Shown piece by piece: positions 46,991-58,365 of a DNA stretch of 64,000 nucleotides. The position numbers and the translations under genes are program-made. The notes under the pieces are model-generated. The model was not told the origin of the DNA. It worked only from the letters and a program-made list of their open reading frames with translations, and made no database searches. Source of the stretch: Ciona intestinalis (Eukaryota; Chordata; Ascidiacea; Phlebobranchia; Cionidae); assembly GCF_000224145.3 (NCBI RefSeq), contig NC_020168.2:1675290-1739289 (forward strand). The letters run 5' to 3'. Position 1 is the first letter of the stretch. Each line of letters starts with the position of its first letter.

Positions 46991-49965
46991 ATGAATAATA
47001 CCAGCGAGTCCTGGGACGAAATGGAGGCAACATCTGCACTCAATGACTCCAAAAGTGAGAAGAAAAGCAGCTGGAAATGCGATCCAAAGTATTTGCCCCT
47101 AAAAGTGCTCTACTACTTTTTCATTGCAGGTTAGTAAAAAATAGTTGTATGAAACATAATATTTGAATGTGTGAATGAATGTAACGTACTTTATCCTCGC
47201 GTGGCCGGAAAACGACAGTCGTTATCACACGGGTTTAACACCTCGTGTCAGCTTACGAGTTACCATGTATGTCACNNNNNNNNNNNNNNNNNNNNNNNNN
47301 NNNNNNNNNNNNNNNNNNNNNNNNNNNNNNNNNNNNNNNNNNNNNNNNNNNNNNNNNNNNNNNNNNNNNNNNNNNNNNNNNNNNNNNNNNNNNNNNNNNN
47401 NNNNNNTGCCCAAGGACACATACGCCCACAATGGTAGCAGCGACGAGCCTTGAACCCATTACCTAATGGTTACAGGCAGGCGCGCTAACCACTACACCAC
47501 GGCGACGGACAATTTTTTAACACGTAGTTAGTTAAACTCAATACTTTCATTAAGAGTTCAAAACTACAATCAAAGATGTATTGTAAGTGTATAAATATAT
47601 TTTCAGGTGAAGCGTCAACTTTGGTGTTTCAATCTGTCTACATGAAACATCTTGGTTTGTCTACGAAGCAAACCGGTATGTTGTGGGCATTACACAGATC
47701 GGTTGGTGTAGTGGCCACACCACTTAGTGGAGCGGTTGCTGACAAAACCGGAAAGCCAAAGACGGTTCTGTGTACTCTGCTGGCTTGTTCTGCCATCGTA
47801 GCAATGAGCATGGCTTTTGTTCCCATAGAACAACAACAGAATACGTTTGGTAATAAAGCGAAAAGTTGTAAGGCTGACACACAGGTTTAAATTGATTTAT
47901 AACACATTGCAGTAACCAACTCGACTGGATTGGTTTGCTACGGAAGTAGTTTGACCAACCAGTCCAGCTTCGTAAACCAACATCATGAAAAAATCATGAC
48001 AAAATGCACCAGCAATACCTCCATTGGAACCAATGTGGAAATAAAGGATGTCAGCAACTATTCAGATCATCGATTCCAATTCATCATTGAACCTTGTGAT
48101 TGTTCAGCTATCAAATCAATAAAATTAAATCATTCTGGGCTCTCCTGTGCAGGTTTCTGCGATGATGCTGAAGAACGAGAAGACCAGGTTTGAGGTTAAA
48201 GCAAATTCTCCGTGTGTAGCTTTGTATCTTGTATTTTTATTTAGGTTGATTGCTACGGAATTACTTTTTGGTCAATGTTCTGCTTATTCTTATTGGCATC
48301 TGTGTTCTACCCGGGATGCACGCCAGCCATTGATGCAAGTTCCTTTGCCATTTTGGGCAAAAGCATGAGCCATAAGTTTGGCCAACAACGACTGTTTGGC
48401 TCCATCGGATTTGGTACAGCCGCTTTTATCATTGGAACCATCAAAAGTACATACCCTCTTTTAAATCTTCCTTATATTTTTAATCAGGAGTTATGTATAC
48501 CGGACCTTTGTATAGTAAGCGACACGAATAAATTAAGATTCGCGGCATGGCTTTTAAAATAAAATAAAAATAAAATGGATAAAATATTAACAAGTTTGTT
48601 TTTAGACACTATTTCATCCAACATGGCTGATCCATCGTCGTCAAACCTTCCATTTTATCCCGCTTTCTTCGGAGCTCTCTTCTTCTGGTTAACTTCTGCT
48701 GTTGTGGCTTCAAAACTTGCCATATCAAACTCTAAGTCTCAGCCTATCGCACTCTCCAATATAAAGGTATATAAACATAGTGAGAATAACGTGTTTTAAA
48801 CAATTAACAACGTTCTATGGGACTCGTGAGGACATATGTTTTTTTTAAATTTATATGGAATGTTCTTTATTTACTACCAAATGGGACGAGAAAAAAGATG
48901 AAAAGATATCCGATCTTTCCCCTACCTACTATATCAATGCAAGGAAAAACGTTATTGCAGCACTGTTATGCAGGTAATCCTTCAAAACGGCCAGATACTT
49001 TCGTTTCTGATATTTATCGCCCTGTTCTTCGGATATGCTCATGCGGTCACTTTCAGGTTAGTCACAATATAACCAATACGTCCCAGTTTGAACTACTTAA
49101 AACTATGTTGCAGCTACGAATACTGGCTTTTGGAGGAAAAGCTTCACGCATCGTCACTCGTACTTGGCATGGCTTCACTTGTCGGATCACTCTCGGACAT
49201 CCCATGCTACTTGCTATCCGGATATTTTATTAGGAGATTTGGACACAAAATCGTGCTTATCTTCGGGATGATGACCTTTACCGTAAGATATATTTTAAAA
49301 CTTCTCTTTTACTTTTTAAATACTGGTTCTGTAGATAACAAAATATGTTTACAGCTTCGTTTGTTTTTGTTTACCGTGATAACTGCGGCTTGGCAAATAA
49401 TACTGGTCGACGTGTTATATGGAATTACATGGGGCATGAATTGGTCGGTGATATGCAGTTACGCATCGGTGATCAGTCCACCTTCGCTGGAATATACTAC
49501 GATGGCTGTTGTGCAGACAACGACGCATGGGATAGGTAAATTGCACTTTCTTACGCACATAATGCAGGCCTGATAGAACCAAATTCACAAAATCTTTACC
49601 TCGTCGGACTAAACCCGATTAAACTAAAACGAATGAATCGCAATATCTTATTTAATACAATTGCTATAGGTTTGATGTACCGAAGTATAATATCTCGTTA
49701 CTTTCGTTTCACAGGTTGGAGCACTGGGGCGCTCCTTGGAGGTCACATTTTTAGTGTAATGGGAAGCGAGTGGATGTTTCGTGTTACAGCAGTGATGGTT
49801 GCTTGTGCAGTTGTTTTATATGCAATTATTGTCACCTGCTACCACGTCAAGATTTCGAGACAGTCGAAACAGCAAACTTTCAAAACTCAAACTAAAACAG
49901 CAGATATAAATGGAAATAACATGTGTCAAAACGAAATGTTGTATGTAGACCCGGGAGCTGTATAA
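46991..49965 (+). CDS. MFSD6-like major facilitator transporter
   Basis: Multi-pass membrane transporter of the major facilitator superfamily; substrate unknown. Exons 46991-47129, 47607-47849, 47913-48187, 48245-48446, 48606-48766, 48974-49056, 49114-49282, 49355-49535, 49715-49965 agree in phase and give 567 residues. The N-terminus is polar; the first helix spans LKVLYYFFIAGEAST. Exon 2 has GLSTKQTGMLWALHRSVGVV and the loop GAVADKTGKPKTVL between helices. Exon 3 codes a long extracellular-type loop with several N-glycosylation motifs (NST, NQS, NTS, NYS, NHS). Exon 4 has YPGCTPAIDASSFAILGK and FGQQRLFGSIGFGTAAF, matching the MFSD6 pattern 'P..D.....L......YG.QR..GS.GWG'. Exon 7 begins YEYWLLEEKLHASSL. 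The cytoplasmic tail is short. A SINE with an internal gap sits in intron 1 and a MITE fragment in intron 5. The family call rests on the exon 4 motif and topology; the orthologue is not certain. Confidence 0.85.
47172..47510 (-). repeat. tRNA-derived SINE in MFSD6-like intron 1, with gap
   Basis: Tail 'ggataaagtacgttacattc' (minus strand) at 47.18 kb and head 'gtggtgtagtggttagcgcg' at 47.50 kb. The middle is replaced by 131 N (47276-47406), which probably marks collapse of a high-copy repeat. Confidence 0.85.
47276..47406. other. assembly gap (131 N) inside a SINE
   Basis: Masked or unresolved centre of the intronic SINE. Confidence 0.99.
48795..48935 (-). repeat. MITE family A fragment in MFSD6-like intron 5
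   Basis: Minus orientation: 'aattaacaacgttctatggg', 'gttctttatttactaccaaa', and 'tttcccctacctactata'. One terminus is missing. Confidence 0.75.
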
Positions 49966-50025
49966 ACAGTTGCATATTGATTAAGGGGAATAACTTCTTG
50001 TTTTAATACAGCATTAAGTTGCGAC

Positions 50026-50031
50026 ATTAAA
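50026..50031 (+). terminator. candidate poly(A) signal of the MFSD6-like gene
   Basis: ATTAAA, a common variant, 60 bases after the stop codon. Confidence 0.35.
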
Positions 50032-50239
50032 ACATCAATTTTCACAGTACTATATTTCATACTATTTTTATTTTAATTGATTTGGGAGTGCCGTCAAGAA
50101 CATACCCATTCTATCTTATTGCTGAAAGTATAGGTCGTATTGATCGCACAACAATATAAGAGCTATATAGTAGGATGCAATGACATATATTGTGACAAAG
50201 AATATCAGCGATATTCTCACTTCACCTATGCAAATAATA

Positions 50240-50421
50240 CAGTAAGGGGGGAAGATGGGAAAACTCTATTTTCGTCCAGGTAGTAGTAGTAAATAAAGAA
50301 CATTCAAAGAATTATAAAACTGTATCTTCGCGACTTCCATAGACCTTTGTTAATTGTTTAACACGATAAGATTATTTGGAAATTATGTAACAAAGGTGTC
50401 CCATCTTCCCTATGCTACTAA
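50240..50421 (+). repeat. MITE family A
   Basis: 'agtaaggggggaagatggga' to 'cccatcttccctatgctact'; interior as in other family A copies. It lies 27 bases before the long-TIR element. Confidence 0.8.
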
Positions 50422-50448
50422 GATATTTGAAACAGAAGTATATGATGC

Positions 50449-51712
50449 CATGGCCTACTCAATACACGGCCTAGGAATACACCGAAACTGCTCAGAAAAT
50501 AAGAGGCCTATTGACGCGAATAATGCCCATTATAATACATTGTTACGTCACGGTTTTATGAATGGATTTCCTTCATTTTGAATGCAGTTTGCAGTTGTTG
50601 ACTTGTTGGTAGGTTCAATACCAGTTCTAGGTTGTTTTAACTTACAGTTTATCACAGAACGTGTCGCAGGGATATTTTCTTGTTTAGTTAAAATCATACC
50701 AGACATATAAAGCAGTGCAAAAGGTTTATTAGTATATAAATATCAGTTTATTAAGCATAAAGAGAGACGAGCAATCAGATTCAGTTTACCAACACAGAAA
50801 ACCTACGTTTTGATTATATTTAATTTAGTAGACAGGCATTTGGCAAGTTTTATAATGCAGCACACCTTTATAATTTTATTTAGATTAAATTCTAAGCCAC
50901 CAGATTAAGCAAGCTATTTAAGCATGGTCAATAGGTGTTCCGTAGTTGGATAAAAATATTTGGATAAGGGTACCATCTGTGCATGTTATGATCATGAAGA
51001 AGTGGCAAGAAGATCTTCAGGAAGGAAGACTAGTCAAATTTAAACAGCGACAAAGGTCTGAAGTTAGACACAACACTTAAGTACGAAGGGGGGCTATCGT
51101 GAGTTTGTTTGTATTATACAGTCTTAATTTATGATGTGCTGTATGACCCATTTTTTGACTTCGAGGAAGAGCCTCTGTCCTGCTTTAACAAAAAAAACCT
51201 CGAGTAGAAAATGAGTTATGAGCAGCAGGACAGATCAAGGCATAAGCACCTTGAGACAAAAGGCTAATGCTTGTGGTTAGCCAATATCCTATATTGTTTT
51301 TAAGGACCGGTTTTAAAAGTCCACAACGGACATATCAATTAACTTACTTGTTGTTACTGCGGTGTTGTTTTGCTAGATATGCACAGGCTGTCTTAAAAAA
51401 CTTCTGTTTTAAGCCAAATACTATTTTCACTCAGCGCCGCACGTGGTTAAAAGTAACTCCTATCTGTTCAGTCATGCTTAAACATTTATAAAAAATATAA
51501 GATGTTGATAAAATAACCCGAAAAATAAGGTAATTTAACCGGGAATGGGAAATTAACTGTTATTTGATGCATAAACTACAGCCAGACAGCAAAATCCATT
51601 CATAAAACCGTGACGTAACAATGTATTATAATGGGCATTATTCGCGTCAATAGGCCTCTTATTTTCTGAGCAGTTTCGGTGTATTCCTAGGCCGTGTATT
51701 GAGTAGGCCATG
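50449..51712. mobile_element. non-autonomous DNA transposon with 121-bp perfect terminal inverted repeats
   Basis: The first 121 bases (50449-50569, starting CATGGCCTACTCAATACACG) are the exact reverse complement of the last 121 (51592-51712). The 7-mer ATGATGC is directly repeated at both edges (50442-50448 and 51713-51719), as expected of a target-site duplication. The 1.02-kb interior is AT-rich; its open frames (such as 51267-51491) resemble no transposase, so the element depends on another for movement. Perfect arms point to a recent insertion. A 7-bp duplication fits only a few superfamilies (P and Dada among them), so the family is left open. Confidence 0.9.
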
Positions 51713-51719
51713 ATGATGC

Positions 51720-52604
51720 ACATACTAATACAACCTTAAAGGCGCATACTAACGAAAAAATCAAATGTTGTGTATTCAGGAAAAAGCTAAAACGTGATAT
51801 ATAAAGGTACCACTAAGTTCGTGTTGAAAATTAAAGTTGAAGTTACTCTGCATAATTTTTATGTGTTGCTAGGTTCAATCAAAAAACTGAAACATATAGT
51901 ATGGTGGAGGTAAATAGGACACTTGGCCAAAAAAAAACTTCTTTTTAAACTTTCTTTTCACGAACCCCCTTTTAATGATTACCAAAAACAATAATGTAAC
52001 AGAATTATTCGACAATCTTATCACGATTTAATCATACTATACTAAAGTGATAGTACGCTACAGTTTAGTCAGACAGTGCAGTATAACAGTGCAAGACATA
52101 GTCCGTATATAGGCATTTTTATTATGTTTATATACGGAAGAGGATCATGGACATATTGTATAGTGTAGAGTGACGAATTTTTATTAGTTTAGCGAAAATA
52201 TCTGATCATTTGCGTAACGAAATAACATTTGTAGTCAGACTGGAAATATTCATTATAGAGTAGAATATATACAATGGCCTCTGCTTAAACGAAAGTTTCT
52301 GGACGACTTATTTGCTGATTCACTGACAAGGCAGCACCAGATATATGGACTTCACAAGTAAAAATCTTAGAACTTATGCATTAAGTTCTGATATGGCAGA
52401 TATTCAACCCATTTTAAATATTTGGAAACAATTTTGATGCAATTATTGGCATGATGGAGAAAGTGCACGGACTGCTTAAAAATGCCCATTTGTAGATTAC
52501 GTGAATGTGCTCCAACAAATCTATGTTCTTGCTGTGAAGGAAAAACACAACAACAAGAGAACAAAGAACTAATGAATGAGCACGGCTTAAACAAATTAGC
52601 ATAA
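51720..52604. other. intergenic stretch with degraded repeat ends
   Basis: Near 51736 'ttaaaggcgcatactaacga' is one end of the foldback family of 44277; near 51899 'atagtatggtggaggtaaat' resembles a MITE end. No gene seen. Confidence 0.5.
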
Positions 52605-52803
52605 TATAGTAGGATGGGTAGGAGATGGGGCGCCTTCAACACATATTATTTAAATAGACTGATCGTGTTTTAAACAATTAACAACCGTCTGTGGAAGTCG
52701 TGAGGATACAGTTTTATAAGTCATTGACTGTTCTTTATTTACTACCAAATGGAAAGAAAATACTAGACAAAAATGTGTCCCATCTTCCCCCACCCCACCA
52801 TAT
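52605..52803 (-). repeat. MITE family A
   Basis: Minus orientation copy: 'tatagtaggatgggtaggag' to 'cccatcttcccccacccca'. It sits inside a dispersed repeat also found at 62229-62545. Confidence 0.82.
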
Positions 52804-53036
52804 TAATTAACCGGGGTACTACAACGGTCGACTGAGCTCGATCAAAACCAAGTCAGAAGTAACCAACAAAACGAGTTCTAGTAATTGGTGACTGTGGAGC
52901 AGTAGGCAGAATGCATTCATACATGTATTATAATTTATATCTAATGAAACTTATGATGTTTGTCGTATGAGGATTGAGTGATTGGTAAAGAATATGTGTA
53001 AATACGCTTTGTACAACTCCTGTACCATGTATTAAC

Positions 53037-53240
53037 TTGTAAATTAATGTTAGAAGTTAATATTAATATAATGTTTAATTAAAAGTAATGTTTCAACTAC
53101 GATAAATGATAAAAAGGTATAAGAGTAGTGCGTTTGATGGGTCCCCACTTAAATGGAAATAGTTTGATTCAGGCGTGAATCGAGGATTCCCTATCTCACC
53201 AACACGTGCCCTCCCAAACTCTCAGGCCTAGACAGCATAA
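53037..53240 (+). repeat. dispersed repeat D, copy 1
   Basis: 'aatgttagaagttaatatta' to 'ctcaccaacacgtgc' matches 62332-62545. The shared part also includes 'aatgaatgagcacg' near 52572, before the inserted MITE. Function unknown. Confidence 0.7.
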
Positions 53241-53448
53241 GCGCAGTCTGCACAAATCTGATTACTGAATCTACTGCCTAACGGTTTTGGCGCCCGCTAT
53301 TATAGCCTAGTGTCGCGGGTTCGATCCTTGCCTGCCGTAAACATTATTTTGGATTTTTTTTTTTTTTTATAAAGAGACATAGGAGACTAATACCATATAT
53401 ACTTTTTATTTATATTTGCAAACTTACGCAAACGAAGCTTCTTTGGCA

Positions 53449-53942
53449 CAGAGCCATAGAAATACCGAGTAGTCCAACCCATTGTTACGTAAAACACAAA
53501 TTGAACGGCAATTTGGGTCCAAAACATGGCGCCCTCGCTTTATAGAGGGCGCCATGGTCCAAAATAACACAGTAGGCATAGGGAAAAAATTTTTTTTTTT
53601 TCGGTAAATTACAGGAAAAACTTGGGCCTAAAAACAAATTTAAAGGTTGAAAAATGTAAAAAAACATGTGTTATTTGTTTTCTGTGTCAAAAAAAGTCAA
53701 AAATTAGAATTAGAAGCGGTTGATTTGCGACATTTTAGTCATTTAATGCGGCTAAATTTATACATTTTTTCTAAAAAAATGTTTGGTAAGGTAAATAGAA
53801 GCTGTTTTTCACCTTCCCACAATAGGAAAACACAAACAAAACTTAACAAGTTCGTTTAAACCCGTTGTCAAAGTCACCAATTTTGCTCCTTTTTGGACAC
53901 ACATAGACGGCAGTTGGACTACTCGGTGTTTATACGACTCTG
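53449..53942 (+). mobile_element. hAT-type MITE, copy 1
   Basis: Inverted ends of about 30 bp start CAGAG and run through 'accgagtagtccaac'. The 8-mer CTTTGGCA is directly repeated at both edges (53441-53448 and 53943-53950). An 8-bp duplication with CAGAG ends is typical of hAT transposons. The 494-bp body has no transposase. It contains a small hairpin with 'ggcgccctc' and 'gagggcgcc' arms (about 53527-53558) absent from the second copy. Confidence 0.93.
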
Positions 53943-54170
53943 CTTTGGCATACGCAGGATGGCCGATAGCGTCACAAACACACAAGACGTCATAATCGTG
54001 AGAGAACGTAAGAAAAAAGCAGCCAGTCTCTCAACCACCGTTTTTAGTTTTCTACCGCGCCAGACAAGATGTTCCCTGTTGTATCGTATATCTAAACATA
54101 GGATTCTTTTTTCTTACATGTTTTTGCTTCGATACTAAAGTAGTGAAGTGTTTGCAGGTATCCAATTGGC

Positions 54171-54183
54171 TGTCTACTTTTAG
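54171..54183 (+). promoter_or_regulatory. acceptor-like site 14 bases before the ARMT1 start
   Basis: 'tgtctacttttag' ends at 54183; ATG at 54198. Candidate spliced-leader acceptor. Confidence 0.5.
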
Positions 54184-54197
54184 AATAATCTCTTGAT

Positions 54198-57100
54198 ATG
54201 GATTATCCGTTGCCGTTGTTAGCTGCAGAAAGTGGTAGCTTTGCCTACAATACCATGAAAGACAGAGTTCCACGTATCTTAACAAAATGTATTGATGTAT
54301 GCCATAAAGAGATTTCAAATTTTTCAAAATCAATTTGGCGAGGTTAGTCATGCTTAATAAAAATTACATATGTTTTTTTCAATAATGGTTTAATTGCTAC
54401 GTCAACGACTTGTTAGAAATGTAGGTACTGGTAAAGAATCTCCCCATTCCAACTTTATTTGCTAACAAATGGGACTATACAAAGAAGACGGAAAACTTTT
54501 TCCGCTAGGTGTCGGTAATTATTTAAATTAAAAAATACGGAAAAACGAACAAAACAGCACTACAAAGTGTTAATAAGTGTAAAACAAATTAATTAAATAA
54601 TAAAAATACCTTTCTAAATACATAAAACACTAGTAAGAACATATTTCCCACATTAGGTCGGTTATATACGCTCTTTCGTTGTGTTTACTGTCGTCGAGTC
54701 TGTGGTGTAGCGGTTTGCGTGCGGCGTGAACTCTCTTTGTTTCATTTTTACCGGGTTCGAGTCCCGCACAGTGGAATACTTTTTTTTATATTTTTTTAAA
54801 AGTTTTTTTTGTTTGACGAGTTTGGGGTTAGGAGTTAGGGTTAGGAGTTGGAGGTTAGTGTTAGGGGTTTATATCTTATGTGTATAAACCGTGAAACTAA
54901 CTGCTCCCCATAGAATAGAGAAACGAATTTGTCATCGCTTCCTAGCGGAAAATTTTTTCCGTATTCATTGTATAGCTCCATGTTTTGCCAACCACTAGGT
55001 GTTGATGGTTAGGGGTTTAGTGGTTATAGGGGTTAGTAGTTAGTGGTTAGCAAATAAGGTGGGGGGAAGACTCTTTACTAGCACCGAAATGTACCATAAT
55101 GGGAATGGGTTAATACTTTAGCTGTTGGCCACCTAACATTTTGGTTTCAAAATATTCAATAGGCCTTCGTGATACCCGCTGTCTGATTTTCTAATTTTTT
55201 TGCAAAAAAGTCCGGTGTTCGTGTCGAAAATTAACTTTGAAAATGCGCGAAAACATGCTTAGTCACCATAAATCTGACTTGTGTAAGGTTAACAATCAAT
55301 TGAGTCAGAATTGCGGTATATCTTGTGTACGTTTGTGATATCTTATGTACGTTTCGCCTTGTTTTTTCGCACTGTTTCATGCTAGTGAAAACATTAACCC
55401 CATACCTTAACCCTTAACGAATTACATAATCTGTAACGGGTCCCTAATAAAACTACAGGTTGCAAACGGTTGCACGCGGGTTGCAAACGGTTGCATTTTG
55501 GTTATTTCGAACAGCAACGCTACGCGACCAGGTCCAATAGATGTCAAAGGACCATACGAGTTTACTAAACCAACTTTTGGTCCGATACCTCGAATGGTTT
55601 TTGAGTTATCGAAATAACTAAAATATCTGGAACCGCTTGCAACCGCGTAGGGGTTTTTTGACCATAACTTAAAAACCATTCGAGGTATCGGACCAAAAGT
55701 TGGTTTGATACACTCGTATGGTCATTTGACATCTATTGGACATGGCCGCGTAGTGTTTCTGGTCAAAATAACCAAAATATCTGCAACCGCGTAATGGTTT
55801 TTAGACCATAACTCAAAAACCATTCGAGGTATCGGACCAAAAGTTGGTTTGATACACTCGTATGGTCATTTGACGTCTTTTGAACTTGGCTATGTAGCAT
55901 TTCTGGTCAAAATAACCAAAATATCTGCAAACGTTTGCAACCGCGTGCAGGTGCAACCTGTAGTTTTATTAGGTACCCATCTGTAACGTAGAAATTAAAC
56001 TCAACAATACGCATTCTATGACGTAATAATCTTACTTTTGTTTAATTTAGGACGGCTCGTGTGGCACGATTTCATGCATTTTCAAAATCAGAATTTTTTT
56101 AAAAAAATTTAGACAGCCGGTATCAGTAAGAATAAACATTTTGAAACCAAAATTTTAGGTGGCTACCAGCTGAAGGATTACCAGCAAATGGCACCAAGAA
56201 GTTTCACATTTCCTTAGTGTGGAAGTAAATAAATAAATGTTGCTTCTTCAGGAAGGCCGGTTGGATTGTCAATCAGTTATTGGGCAACTATCTCAGCTCA
56301 GAAGTGAAATAATGACAGATAAATCTTTAACTTTGTTGGATGATGAAATAGACGACTGTGAAGTTTGGAATGCAAGATTTGAACAAAACAGGTACAAATT
56401 GTATCGTGGTTTTATTGTTTTACCTGTTTTTAATTATTTTCTTTTTTTCCATACAAATACATATATGTATAAATAATGTATATATACATTTAATTGTAAA
56501 AGCAGGTATGTGATCTACTGATAGATGTTGTCATAACTTGTAGTTTTAATAAATCAACAAAAATATGCTACAATTTCGACAGGGTTTTATAAATTTGTTA
56601 GATCTGTTCACCAGTCGCATCCAACATGGTTTAGTTCGCCTTGGTTGTATGTGGAGTGCTTTATGTACAGAAAAATTCAGTCTGTTTTATCAAAGAGGTA
56701 AGTCTGTCTAATACATACCTAAACCAAGCTGATTTATATTTTAATTGTGTGCTTATTGAATAAATAAAGTTTATAGTTGGGGTTTTTATTGTACAAAATT
56801 ATCCTGTTTTAGTAACCACATGAAAAAATTTGATCCATTTTTGGATCAAAAAAATCTTGCTTTGTTGCAATCACTTCCAGCCATGAGAAACTTAGCTGCT
56901 TTTCTGGATCAAGTTTTAAAGATTGACCTTGGTGATGCTAAGATCCTTGGGTTGAGACTACAAGACTTTTTACAGGTCATTACTTTCATTTAATTAAATA
57001 GAAATTGTAAAATATACTTTTTATATGTACACAAATGTATATGTAGGTGTCATTATGGGGTAACAGATGTGACTTGTCACTATCTGGTGGCGAGGAAAGC

Positions 57101-58165
57101 TCACAGACCACAGATCCTCATAAGAATCTCACAACACTAAGCGAGTTCTTGCTTGTTGATTGTTCCAAGAAAGTTTTCGATTATCTTTATATAATAAATC
57201 AAGATAAGGTAAGTTGTGAACATCATTCTTTTGTGTCCAACACTATTGCTTGCAAATTGGAATTATTCTCTCTAATGTCTTTCTCTTAATCCATAATGGT
57301 GAGCCAAACGATTTATTACATGAAAATACAAATAACAAACCGAGTTTAATGCGTTTGATTTATCTGTTCCTTTTTATATAAATGTATGTATTTTTGTATT
57401 CTCTATTTTTTAAACTATTGATACTAATTGCAACTTGCAATAGAACCATTACTTTTTTTGAATGTTAAACAAGGAACAAATTATCCACCTAAAATTTTTA
57501 TTGTTTTCTCTTTTTGCTTTGGTTTAAATTTAGTTACACAAATATTTTACTCATTGCAGAAGACGGATAAAGTTGTCGATATCATTTTGGACAACTCTGG
57601 TTTTGAGTTATTCACAGATCTGATTTTAGCAGAATTTTTGCTTGCATCGAAGTTGGCAACAAAAATTCGATTTCATCCAAAGCGATTTCCATGGTTTGTA
57701 TCAGATGTCACTCCACAGGATTTTCTTGATACAATAGATATACTTGGGAAAGACAGTAGTCAGGTTCTTGGTGATTTTGCTTTGCGGTGGAAAGAAAGAC
57801 TACAGGACGAAACATTCACTTTAATCACTGATGAAAACTTAACATCGTTTTGGACTCTCCCAGATCCATTTTACTTGATGAAGAATGTTTCTCCGTCTTT
57901 ACTACAACTTCTGGAAACTTCCAAACTACTTATTTTCAAGGGCGACTTGAATTACAGAAAGCTCGTCAGTGACTTAAAGTGGTTACATGAAACATCTTTT
58001 GTTAAGGCATTGCGTGGATTCACGTCCACCCCACTCTGTTCGCTACGTACACTAAAAGCTGAAGTAGTAGTCGGCTTACCAACTGGTGTTGCCGAGTCTA
58101 TAGCTAAATGTGATGCTGATTGGATGGTCACTGGCAAATACGCAGTTATACAATCAAACATTTAA
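54198..58165 (+). CDS. ARMT1: ARMT1-like protein (DUF89 family, damage-control phosphatase / carboxyl methyltransferase)
   Basis: DUF89 metal-dependent enzyme; the human homologue is ARMT1 (C6orf211), reported as an acidic-residue methyltransferase and assigned to the DUF89 phosphatases. Exons 54198-54342, 56256-56391, 56602-56697, 56813-56975, 57047-57208, 57560-58165 agree in phase and give 435 residues, near the human 441. N-terminal helical part: SFAYNTMKDRVPRILTK, then WFSSPWLYVECFMYRKI. Core: SLWGNRCDLSLSGGE, VVDIILDNSGFEL (the D-N pair of the metal site), LLIFKGDLNYRKL, PLCSLRTLKAEVVVGL, WMVTGKYAVIQ. The exon 2 and exon 3 acceptors are less usual and were chosen because only they keep the frame (56255 and 56601). 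Intron 1 is 1.9 kb and full of foldback elements, while the other introns are short. Enzyme activity of the family is debated; identity of the family is firm. Confidence 0.93.
54503..54962. repeat. inverted-repeat element with tRNA-like centre, ARMT1 intron 1
   Basis: Ends 'cggaaaactttttccgctag' and 'ctagcggaaaattttttccg' are inverted. The outer parts match 8758-8935. In the centre (about 54700-54772) lie A-box-like 'tggtgtagcggtttgcg' and B-box 'gggttcgagtccc' motifs followed by T runs, as in a Pol III unit, but no cloverleaf with an anticodon arm can be drawn. A TTAGGG-like degenerate stretch follows (54830-54875). Confidence 0.65.
55117..56178. mobile_element. outer foldback element in ARMT1 intron 1
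   Basis: 'taatactttagctgttggcc' and 'acctaacattttggtttcaa' on the left match, inverted, 'ttgaaaccaaaattttaggt' and 'ggctaccagctgaaggatta' on the right; the arms extend about 100 bp with mismatches. It is interrupted by the inner element at 55438-55978. Imperfect arms mean it is older than the inner one. Confidence 0.8.
55438..55978. mobile_element. inner Mutator-like MITE with 9-bp target duplication
   Basis: Ends 'gggtccctaataaaactaca' and 'tgtagttttattaggtaccc' are inverted. ATCTGTAAC is directly repeated at both edges (55429-55437 and 55979-55987), a 9-bp duplication as in Mutator-like elements. Inside, a module around 'ccattcgaggtatcggacca' occurs three times, once inverted and twice direct about 145 bp apart. 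Confidence 0.88.
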
Positions 58166-58192
58166 TATTTTTTCCAAATTGGGTAATACTGC

Positions 58193-58198
58193 TTTATT
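58193..58198 (-). terminator. candidate poly(A) signal of the quinone-oxidoreductase-like gene
   Basis: AATAAA on the minus strand, 168 bases after that gene's stop codon and only 28 bases from the ARMT1 stop. Confidence 0.5.
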
Positions 58199-58299
58199 AT
58201 TGCTATAAATTAGAATAATCTTTGTGACAACAAGTCCAGATAATTCAGAAATATATTAATAGAAGGTTTTCTGCCTACAATTCCTTACAAGGAGAATTA

Positions 58300-58305
58300 A
58301 ATAAA
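58300..58305 (+). terminator. candidate poly(A) signal of ARMT1
   Basis: AATAAA on the plus strand, 135 bases after the ARMT1 stop codon. Confidence 0.5.
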
Positions 58306-58365
58306 CATATTACAAAAATTAAATACCACAACTTGCATAGAGATTTACAAATAAATTAATCTTGT

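Noticed and set aside
51267-51491. Open frame inside the long-TIR element as a transposase
   Set aside because: 74 codons, hydrophobic, with no transposase-like motif.
53255-53340. tRNA-like segment with 'cgggttcgatcc' and a long T run after it
   Set aside because: The B box is good, but acceptor and anticodon stems do not pair, so no tRNA gene is called; it may be the decayed tRNA part of a SINE.
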